Positions 1-3,924 of a stretch of 6,204 nucleotides of DNA are shown piece after piece. The notes under the pieces are model-generated. The model did no database searches and had not been told where the DNA came from. It saw only the letters and a program-made list of their open reading frames with translations. The translations under genes and the position numbers were made by a program. Source of the stretch: JBAYHA01 sp041666425 (GTDB lineage Bacteria; Patescibacteriota; Patescibacteriia; UBA11705; JABHMO01); assembly GCA_041666425.1 (NCBI GenBank), contig JBAYHA010000050.1:1-6204 (forward strand). The letters are read 5' to 3'. How positions within the stretch are numbered: the first letter of the stretch is position 1; every line of letters starts with the position of its first letter.

Positions 1-1157
1 AAGTAAAAATCGTCAAAAAAAACATCCTCGAAGAAGCCAAAATGGTTTTGCCAAACCCAATGGAGCGGGTTTCTCTTTCCGCTTATCAAGCCGCCAATCC
101 GCAAACCGTTTCTGCCGGCTCTGAAAACAAAACGCAAGGACTGAATCCAAAATACTTGTTTGAAAACTTTATTGTCGGCAAGGCCAACGAACTGGCTCAC
201 GCCGCATCTATTGCCGTTGCCGAACGACCGGGACAAGCTTACAATCCTCTTTTTATTTACGGCGGAGCCGGTCTGGGAAAGACACATCTGATCCAAGCTG
301 TTGGCAACAGTATCCAAAAAAAAGATCCCCGCAAAAAAATCGTTTACGTAACCTGCGAACAGTTCACCAATGATTTTATTTCTTGCATTGGATCCGGACG
401 AGCTGACAAATTTAACAACTCCTACCGCACAGCCGATGTTTTACTTATTGACGATGTACAATTTTTGACCGGCAAAGAAGGCACCCAAGAAGCATTCTTT
501 CACACCTTTAATGACTTGCACCAGAACGACAAACAAATAGTTTTGACTTCAGATCGCCCACCAAAAGCCATTGCCACTCTCGAAGAAAGATTACTTTCTC
601 GTTTTGAATGGGGAATGATTGCCGACATTTCTCATCCTGATATTGAAACCCGAATCGCCATCTTGGAAGCAAAGTGCCATGAAAAATCCTTTAACCTTGG
701 TCGAGATATCATTCAATACATAACACTAAACATCCAAAATAACATCCGAGAACTGGAGGGAGCGCTAAACAAGGTTATCGCACACCACCAATTACACAAA
801 GTCGTTTTAACTTTGGAAAATGTAAAAAAAATTCTTTTTTCCATCTCTGATTCTGGCAAAAAATCCGGAGCCCTGACGCCAAAACAATTGATTGAGCTTA
901 CTTCTGCTTTTTATGACTTGAGGATCGAAGATATTATGGGACAAAGCAGAGAAAAAAGACTTGCTTTTCCTCGACAAATCGTCATGTATTTGTTACGTGA
1001 AGAATTGCAATGCTCTTACCCGACAATCGGACACGAACTTGGAGGAAGGGATCATACCACCGCCATGCACGCTTATGACAAAATAAGTAAATTACTGGAA
1101 GTTGACGAAAAAATACGTCAAGAAATCACCGTTTTGAAACAAAAAATTTACGCTTAA
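1..1157 (+). CDS. dnaA: Chromosomal replication initiator protein DnaA (5' end missing)
   Basis: DnaA binds DnaA boxes at oriC, forms an ATP-dependent filament, opens the duplex and helps load the replicative helicase. The frame is open from base 3 to the left edge, so the ATG at 42 is internal and the N-terminal domain I lies mostly outside the window; about 384 residues are visible. In order: a short linker, then the AAA+ core opening with LNPKYLFENF; Walker A GGAGLGKTHL (bases 261-290); Walker B LLIDDVQF (about 441-464); the sensor 1 region LTSDRPP; the arginine-finger segment LEERLLSRFEWG; sensor 2 NNIRELEGALNK; and the C-terminal box-binding helix-turn-helix with signature GGRDHTTAMHA (1041-1073), close to the usual GGRDHTTVLHA. 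All key residues are present. dnaN follows after 262 bp. The plus strand here is C-rich relative to G, opposite to dnaN. Seen: motifs and frame. Known: family function. Identity is essentially certain. Confidence 0.98.
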   Translation, partial: VKIVKKNILEEAKMVLPNPMERVSLSAYQAANPQTVSAGSENKTQGLNPKYLFENFIVGKANELAHAASIAVAERPGQAYNPLFIYGGAGLGKTHLIQAVGNSIQKKDPRKKIVYVTCEQFTNDFISCIGSGRADKFNNSYRTADVLLIDDVQFLTGKEGTQEAFFHTFNDLHQNDKQIVLTSDRPPKAIATLEERLLSRFEWGMIADISHPDIETRIAILEAKCHEKSFNLGRDIIQYITLNIQNNIRELEGALNKVIAHHQLHKVVLTLENVKKILFSISDSGKKSGALTPKQLIELTSAFYDLRIEDIMGQSREKRLAFPRQIVMYLLREELQCSYPTIGHELGGRDHTTAMHAYDKISKLLEVDEKIRQEITVLKQKIYA

Positions 1158-1200
1158 TTTAAACAAATAGCATTTTGTTGATAAGGGTGTTGAAAACTCC

Positions 1201-1364
1201 CTGTGTATTACACAAAAAAACAGGGGATAATATCCTTTTTGCTCCTCCACAACTTATCCCCAAGCACTTTTCCACCAACAATCAACAACTATCACCACAA
1301 CTTATCCCAAAGCAACTTGCAATAAATTTACTCCCATTACGCGGTTATCAACTGTAATACACAG
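1201..1364. repeat. 12-bp inverted repeat carrying outward DnaA-box-like 9-mers
   Basis: CTGTGTATTACA at 1201-1212 is the exact reverse complement of TGTAATACACAG at 1353-1364. Each arm contains TAATACACA, one mismatch from TTATACACA. The left copy also sits in a local palindrome, TGTGTA-T-TACACA (1202-1214). The two arms bracket the central box cluster and may be DnaA sites that define the ends of the origin. The function is inferred. Confidence 0.75.
1247..1314 (+). repeat. 20-bp imperfect direct repeat (iteron-like) in oriC
   Basis: Bases 1247-1266 and 1295-1314 match at 18 of 20 positions, starting with an identical 14-mer CCACAACTTATCCC followed by AAGCA after one mismatch. The start-to-start spacing is 48 bp. 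Each copy carries TTATCCC, the core of a degenerate DnaA box (TTATCCCCA and TTATCCCAA). These are probably paired initiator-binding sites. There are only two copies and no CRISPR-like regularity. Confidence 0.75.
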
Positions 1365-1415
1365 CATTATTACTACTATTATTTATATATATATATTGTT
1401 TATAAAATAAAAAAG
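1355..1415 (+). other. Predicted unwinding element: DnaA box, DnaA-trios, AT-rich tract
   Basis: The box TAATACACA (1355-1363) is followed after three bases by TTA-TTA-CTA-CTA-TTA (1367-1381). On the opposite strand, read 3' to 5', this is AAT-AAT-GAT-GAT-AAT, five DnaA-trios fitting the published 3'-(G/A)AT-5' motif. An almost pure A/T run (1381-1414, with TATATATATATAT at 1384-1396) comes next, ending just before the dnaN ATG. The order box, trio, AT-rich duplex matches the basal unwinding system known from Bacillus subtilis. The pattern is seen directly; the function is inferred by analogy. Confidence 0.7.
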
Positions 1416-1419
1416 CTTT

Positions 1420-2541
1420 ATGAAATTCACCTCCATCCAAGAAAACCTCAATTTTGGTTTGCAGACTACCGGACATTTGGTTAACAAAAATGTAAACCTG
1501 CCTATTTTAAATAATGTTTTGTTGGAAGCAAAAAACGGAACATTAAAATTAGCCAGCACCAACTTGGAAATAGGCATTTGTTGTACCGTTCGATGCAAGA
1601 TTGAACAAGAAGGTTCCTTTACCGTGGATGCAAAACTTTTAGCGGATTATATCAGTCTACTTCCTAATGACCAAGTGGAAGTTAATTTGTTGGCAGATGA
1701 TTTTTTAAGTGTGCGTTGTGTTAATTCAGCGACCAAGATAAAAGGCTTAGTCAGTGATGACTTCCCTGTTATTCCGGAAATAGAAAAGAAAAATCCAATC
1801 AAGGTAAAAATCGCCGATTTCAAAAAAGCAGTTTCCCAGGTTATTTTTGCGGTTGCCAATTCTGAAATAAGGCCAGAAATTGGCGGAGTCTTGTTTAATT
1901 TTAATAAATTCACCAAGGGAAAATTAACTTTGGTCGGAACTGATAGTTATAGATTAGCGGAAAAAATTATTGACATAGAAGATCAAGGAGAAGAAAAAGA
2001 AGTTATTGTTCCATTAAAAACTTTGCAAGAGTTGGTACGCATTCTGGGAAATATAAAAGATAGCACGATTGAAGATTTGCAAATTTATTTGGCGGAAAAT
2101 CAAATTTTGTTTGTTTGCGAGGGGATGGAATTGATTTCTCGTTTGATCGAAGGACAATATCCTGATTACAAACAAATAATTCCGGAAAAGACCAAAACAA
2201 AGATAAATGTTTCAACTGCTGAATTGGTCAAGGCCATCAAAAAAGTTTCCTTGTTTGCCAAAGCCGGAATTTTTGATGTTAATTTGGTTTTTGAAGCGCA
2301 AAAAGGTTTGACAGTTCAATCGATAAACAGTCAATTAGGAGAAAGTAAGTCGGACTTGGATGTTGATTTTTCCGGTGAGACGAATGAAACAACGTTGAAT
2401 TACCGGTATTTGCTTGATGGACTTAATAATTTGGATTCTTCGGAAGTGGAAATTTCTCTGGTCGATAATAATTTGCCAGGTCTTTTTAAACCAAAAGGCA
2501 AAGAGGATCAATTATATTTGATAATGCCGATAAAACAATAG
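1420..2541 (+). CDS. dnaN: DNA polymerase III beta subunit (sliding clamp)
   Basis: The beta clamp dimerises into a ring around DNA and tethers the replicative polymerase and other clamp-binding proteins. The 373-residue product is close to the usual ~366-380 and should form three similar ~125-residue domains. Family landmarks visible: N-terminal NLPILNNVLLEA, the segment RPEIGGVLF in the middle domain, TDSYRLAE, LIEGQYPDY, and the C-terminal YLIMPIKQ (usually YLIMPMR). The ATG at 1420 is the natural start because the protein begins with the conserved MKFT-type strand. There is no Shine-Dalgarno: the preceding bases are A/T-rich. A weak -10-like TATAAA at 1401-1406 would give a very short leader, but no -35 is convincing. 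It lies immediately downstream of the predicted oriC unwinding region and is followed by a strong terminator, so it appears monocistronic. No recF or gyrB follows. Confidence 0.98.
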   Translation: MKFTSIQENLNFGLQTTGHLVNKNVNLPILNNVLLEAKNGTLKLASTNLEIGICCTVRCKIEQEGSFTVDAKLLADYISLLPNDQVEVNLLADDFLSVRCVNSATKIKGLVSDDFPVIPEIEKKNPIKVKIADFKKAVSQVIFAVANSEIRPEIGGVLFNFNKFTKGKLTLVGTDSYRLAEKIIDIEDQGEEKEVIVPLKTLQELVRILGNIKDSTIEDLQIYLAENQILFVCEGMELISRLIEGQYPDYKQIIPEKTKTKINVSTAELVKAIKKVSLFAKAGIFDVNLVFEAQKGLTVQSINSQLGESKSDLDVDFSGETNETTLNYRYLLDGLNNLDSSEVEISLVDNNLPGLFKPKGKEDQLYLIMPIKQ

Positions 2542-2558
2542 TTTTTAAAAAAATTATA

Positions 2559-2596
2559 GCAAAAAAGTCCCAAATTTGGGGCTTTTTTGCTTTTTT
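2559..2596 (+). terminator. Rho-independent terminator after dnaN
   Basis: Arms GCAAAAAAG (2559-2567) and CTTTTTTGC (2582-2590) pair perfectly. A T-G wobble and CCC/GGG continue the stem around an AAATTT loop, and TTTTTT (2591-2596) follows. It begins 17 bases after the dnaN stop. Confidence 0.92.
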
Positions 2597-2624
2597 CCGA
2601 TTATTAACAGTTTATAAACACCTG

Positions 2625-2652
2625 TTGACAGTTATTTAATTTTTGCTATAAT
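2625..2652 (+). promoter_or_regulatory. Consensus sigma70-type promoter for tRNA-Gly
   Basis: Perfect -35 TTGACA (2625-2630), 16-bp spacer, perfect -10 TATAAT (2647-2652) with an extended -10 TG at 2644-2645. Transcription would start near 2659. The first intact gene downstream is tRNA-Gly at 2775, so the precursor would carry a leader of about 115 nt containing the tRNA-Gly fragment and the nested hairpins. No equally good promoter is visible before tRNA-Leu, so read-through may also serve that gene. Confidence 0.88.
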
Positions 2653-2689
2653 AATTTTGCTTGAAAAATCCAATAATTATGCGGGAGTA

Positions 2690-2749
2690 TCCACCTTCGC
2701 TAAAGCTTCCATCTTCGCAAAGGCTTTGATGGACATGTCGGTGGACAGG
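2690..2749 (+). repeat. ~30-nt palindromic element, outer copy, split by a second copy
   Basis: The outer element is in two parts, 2690-2707 and 2738-2749. Joined, they give a 30-nt unit: arms TCCACC and GGTGGA around core TTCGCTAAAGCTTC, with tail CAGG. It sits between nt 9 and nt 10 of the tRNA-Gly fragment. Removing the inner 30 nt restores the outer palindrome completely, which is the evidence for nesting. Confidence 0.8.
2708..2737 (+). repeat. ~30-nt palindromic element, inner copy nested in the outer copy
   Basis: Arms TCCATC (2708-2713) and GATGGA (2728-2733) enclose core TTCGCAAAGGCTTT; tail CATG. It has the same length and layout as the outer copy, and its core matches the outer core at 11 of 14 positions. 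The bases TC occur at its left end and directly after its right end, so the boundary could slide by two, or could mark a 2-bp target duplication. Confidence 0.78.
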
Positions 2750-2774
2750 GCTTAGTTTGTTTTTTTAATTTTAT

Positions 2775-2850
2775 GCGGGAGTAGCTTAGTTGGTAGAGCG
2801 CAACCTTGCCAAGGTTGAGGTCGCGGGTTCGAGCCCCGTCTCCCGCTCCA
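2775..2850 (+). tRNA. tRNA-Gly(GCC)
   Basis: Full cloverleaf of 76 nt. Acceptor GCGGGAG (2775-2781) pairs with CTCCCGC (2840-2846); discriminator T, usual for bacterial tRNA-Gly; encoded CCA at 2848-2850. The anticodon stem CAACC/GGTTG carries loop TTGCCAA with anticodon GCC (2808-2810). The T-loop is TTCGAGC in stem CGGG/CCCG. It reads GGC and GGU codons. Transcription is expected from the promoter at 2625. Confidence 0.97.
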
Positions 2851-2877
2851 GCCTTCGCCAAGGCTTCGGCTGGCACG
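2847..2877 (+). repeat. ~31-nt palindromic element starting on the tRNA-Gly 3' end
   Basis: The tRNA's own terminal TCCA forms the beginning of a palindrome: CCAGCC (2848-2853) pairs with GGCTGG (2868-2873) around TTCGCCAAGGCTTC, the same core type as the elements at 2690 and 2708 (12 of 14 positions match the 2690 core). The element therefore overlaps the discriminator and CCA. In the transcript this would place a stable hairpin on the mature 3' end, which processing must resolve. Confidence 0.72.
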
Positions 2878-2932
2878 CCATCCAGAATAGGACTTGGTGT
2901 CAGTTTGAATATTTTGCGAAGGCTGTTTTTTT
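2849..2932 (+). terminator. Possible long-loop terminator after tRNA-Gly
   Basis: CAGCCTTCGC (2849-2858) is the exact complement of GCGAAGGCTG (2916-2925), and TTTTTTT (2926-2932) follows. The 57-nt loop is long, and the left arm competes with the local palindrome at 2848-2873, so termination could be partial and allow read-through to tRNA-Leu. Confidence 0.45.
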
Positions 2933-2948
2933 CAAAAAATTTATATAA

Positions 2949-3026
2949 TTATTTGTGCCTCGGTGGCGCCTGTCGGGCGAAGCCGAAGGCGTAGTCCGAG
3001 AACTGGTAGGCGCGCTGGACTTAAAA
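2949..3026 (+). pseudogene. Broken 5' half of tRNA-Leu(UAA), interrupted by a palindromic element
   Basis: Bases 2949-2968 equal 3078-3097: 8 bp of 5' flank plus nt 1-12 of the intact tRNA-Leu. After a 31-nt insert, 3000-3026 matches 3098-3124 with one difference (G3010 versus A3108), running to the end of the anticodon loop. The match ends there; no 3' half of the anticodon stem, variable arm, T-arm or acceptor follows. It lies 129 bp upstream of the real gene. It cannot fold as a tRNA and is a remnant. Confidence 0.85.
2969..2999 (-). repeat. 31-nt palindromic element inside the tRNA-Leu fragment, reverse orientation
   Basis: Read on the minus strand it begins TCGG, contains CTACGC and GGCTTCG, and ends CCGACAGG. 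That matches the layout of the outer element at 2690, which also begins TC, contains CTTCGC and GCTTCG, and ends GACAGG. It splits the tRNA-Leu fragment between nt 12 and nt 13, in the D-arm, much as the Gly fragment is split after nt 9. Family membership is inferred from this pattern. Confidence 0.65.
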
Positions 3027-3085
3027 ATATTCAAAAATTAAAAGTACTTTTATTTAATGTTTCTTATAAAAATACAGTTATTTGT

Positions 3086-3172
3086 GCCTCGGTGGCGGAA
3101 CTGGTAGACGCGCTGGACTTAAAATCCAGTGGTTTCAACACCGTGCCGGTTCGATTCCGGCCCGAGGCACCA
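3086..3172 (+). tRNA. tRNA-Leu(UAA)
   Basis: Type II (long variable arm) tRNA of 87 nt. Acceptor GCCTCGG (3086-3092) pairs with CCGAGGC (3162-3168); discriminator A; encoded CCA at 3170-3172. Anticodon stem CTGGA/TCCAG holds loop CTTAAAA with anticodon TAA (3120-3122), reading UUA. The variable arm lies at 3130-3144 and the T-arm is GCCGG-TTCGATT-CCGGC. The D-arm sequence GGCGGAACTGGTAGACGCGC is typical of bacterial tRNA-Leu. No strong promoter of its own is evident. Confidence 0.97.
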
Positions 3173-3209
3173 AAAACAAAGTTTTCTCTATTTTGTGAAT
3201 ATTAAGAAG

Positions 3210-3231
3210 AAAAGACAGTTGTCTTTTTTTT
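3210..3231 (+). terminator. Rho-independent terminator after tRNA-Leu
   Basis: AAAAGAC (3210-3216), loop AGTT, GTCTTTT (3221-3227), with the T-run continuing to 3231. It lies about 37 bases past the tRNA-Leu CCA and closes the tRNA region. The following stretch, 3232-3309, holds nothing I can assign. Confidence 0.8.
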
Positions 3232-3309
3232 GTTTATAAAAAATCGCACTGGACTTTCAAGTGATCCCTTCGGGAAAAATCTATTGGCGTCACATCATTT
3301 TTTTAAACG

Positions 3310-3338
3310 TTGACAAGTTTTTGATATTATGATAGAAT
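3310..3338 (+). promoter_or_regulatory. Promoter of the 139-aa hypothetical gene
   Basis: -35 TTGACA (3310-3315), 17-bp spacer, -10 TAGAAT (3333-3338) with an extended -10 TG at 3330-3331. Transcription would start near 3345, giving a leader of about 28 nt that carries the Shine-Dalgarno. Confidence 0.85.
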
Positions 3339-3360
3339 AGATTTTCTGGTTCTTTACAAC

Positions 3361-3367
3361 AAAGGAG
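3361..3367 (+). promoter_or_regulatory. Strong Shine-Dalgarno fixing the start at 3373
   Basis: AAAGGAG sits 5 bases before the ATG at 3373 and decides it over the in-frame ATG at 3382. dnaN, the zinc hydrolase and the TrpR-like gene lack such a site, so this is the best ribosome-binding site in the window. Confidence 0.88.
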
Positions 3368-3372
3368 TTTTT

Positions 3373-3792
3373 ATGAAAAAGATGAAAATTAGTTTTGAGA
3401 TGCCTACATTGTTGGGAGATAATGGAAAACCTAGCTTATTTCTTCTAAAAGATGTTTCAAACGAAAGAATTAGGGAATTTAGAAGAAGTATTTTTGTTCA
3501 AGATGGTTCACTTGTTGCTGAAATTATCTTTACTACAAACGACCACATGAGCAATAGTATAGAATTACATGTTTATCATTATGGAAAGACAATTAAAAGC
3601 ATTTGTGGAGAAAGGGCATTTTTAATTTCAAATGAATCTTTTTTGACAAATAAACCCATTGATATTCAAGAGATTTTTATCGGAGAAAAAATAGTTACCA
3701 TTAAGGCAATACCTGTCTTTGTGGAAAAGAATAAGAATAAAATTCAATTTGAAATTCATATATGCCGATTGGAGTATTCTCAGGAAGTGTAA
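3373..3792 (+). CDS. Hypothetical protein, 139 aa
   Basis: I do not recognise this protein. It is a complete 139-residue frame with promoter, ideal Shine-Dalgarno and strong terminator of its own, so it is very likely expressed alone. It has no signal peptide, membrane segment or obvious nucleotide- or metal-binding motif. Alternating hydrophobic stretches (SLVAEIIFTT, SIELHVYHY, KIVTIKAIPVFV, IQFEIHICRL) suggest a mostly beta, soluble, cytoplasmic domain. Two cysteines are widely spaced (CGERA and HICRL) and do not form a zinc pair. Its A/T-rich codons and standard expression signals differ from the Shine-Dalgarno-poor neighbours, which could mean a recently acquired or lineage-specific gene; that is inference. 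It follows the tRNA region, a common place for acquired genes. No function is proposed. Confidence 0.85.
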   Translation: MKKMKISFEMPTLLGDNGKPSLFLLKDVSNERIREFRRSIFVQDGSLVAEIIFTTNDHMSNSIELHVYHYGKTIKSICGERAFLISNESFLTNKPIDIQEIFIGEKIVTIKAIPVFVEKNKNKIQFEIHICRLEYSQEV

Positions 3793-3796
3793 ACGT

Positions 3797-3828
3797 AAAA
3801 TCCGACATTCAAAAATGTCGGATTTTTT
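3797..3828 (+). terminator. Strong rho-independent terminator after the hypothetical gene
   Basis: Thirteen-base perfect arms AAAATCCGACATT (3797-3809) and AATGTCGGATTTT (3814-3826) around loop CAAA, with the T-run to 3828. It starts 5 bases after the stop codon. Confidence 0.95.
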
Positions 3829-3887
3829 AATACTTTTTATTTTTGATAGTTTTTCAAAGAACGTTGGTTTCATGTACTGTTTTATAT

Positions 3888-3916
3888 TTGAATTTTAAGA
3901 TATTTTTTGCTAAAAT
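3888..3916 (+). promoter_or_regulatory. Promoter giving a probably leaderless mRNA
   Basis: -35 TTGAAT (3888-3893), 17-bp spacer, extended -10 TGC TAAAAT (3908-3916). The TTTTGCTA context repeats that of the tRNA-Gly promoter. Transcription would start around 3922-3925, essentially at the ATG at 3925. Confidence 0.75.
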
Positions 3917-3924
3917 TATTTTAT

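Larger units (their letters stand above)
1158..1419. other. oriC: Putative chromosomal replication origin (oriC)
   Basis: The dnaA-dnaN intergenic region has no credible gene. It holds near-consensus DnaA boxes (consensus TTATNCACA): TAATACACA at 1202-1210 (minus) and 1355-1363 (plus), TTATCCCCT at 1222-1230 (minus), TTATCCCCA at 1254-1262 (plus) and TTATCCCAA at 1302-1310 (plus). None is a perfect consensus box. Next to dnaN lies a box, trio repeat and AT-rich tract arranged like a bacterial unwinding element. The dnaA-oriC-dnaN order is a common bacterial arrangement, and G/C usage flips across the region. Origin activity is inferred, not shown by sequence alone. Confidence 0.85.
2677..2759 (+). 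pseudogene. Broken 5' fragment of tRNA-Gly, interrupted by palindromic elements
   Basis: TTATGCGGGAGTA (2677-2689) repeats exactly at 2771-2783, that is, 4 bp of flank plus nt 1-9 of the intact tRNA-Gly. After a 60-nt insert, GCTTAGTTTG (2750-2759) resumes with nt 10-19 of the same tRNA (GCTTAGTTGG), one base different. The fragment then stops in the D-loop and runs into T-rich sequence. It cannot make a tRNA; it lies in the leader of the real tRNA-Gly, transcribed from the promoter at 2625. Confidence 0.8.

Noticed and set aside
42..44. ATG as the start of dnaA
   Set aside because: The frame stays open to the left edge and domain I would be missing; it is an internal methionine.
1247..1314. 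Direct repeat as a CRISPR remnant
   Set aside because: There are only two short copies, containing DnaA-box cores, within the dnaA-dnaN gap and with no cas genes.
1175..1357. 60-aa open frame between dnaA and dnaN
   Set aside because: It consists of the origin repeats read as codons; its repeated PQLIPK peptide comes from the direct repeat, and there is no ribosome-binding site.
2659..2774. T-box or other riboswitch before tRNA-Gly
   Set aside because: T-box leaders control coding genes and have a conserved T-box sequence, absent here. The leader is explained by the tRNA fragment plus nested palindromes.
3039..3052. 14-bp palindrome centred on AAAAGTACTTTT as an operator or terminator
   Set aside because: No T-run and no promoter elements at suitable spacing; in AT-rich DNA it may be chance.
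2806..3205. Two overlapping small open frames of 62 and 80 aa
   Set aside because: They are read through tRNA-Gly, tRNA-Leu, the tRNA-Leu fragment and the palindromic elements, with implausible composition.
3241..3300. UUCG-loop hairpin TCCCTTCGGGA as a small RNA or family element
   Set aside because: Only about 3-4 base pairs, no promoter or terminator pairing with it, and no match to the 30-nt family beyond TTCG.
3628..3873. Antisense frames opposite the 139-aa gene, dnaN and the zinc hydrolase
   Set aside because: No start signals or recognisable protein features; they are shadows of the sense genes.
3907..3924. TTG start adding six residues to the zinc hydrolase
   Set aside because: It overlaps the predicted -10 box, and conserved sequence begins after the ATG at 3925.
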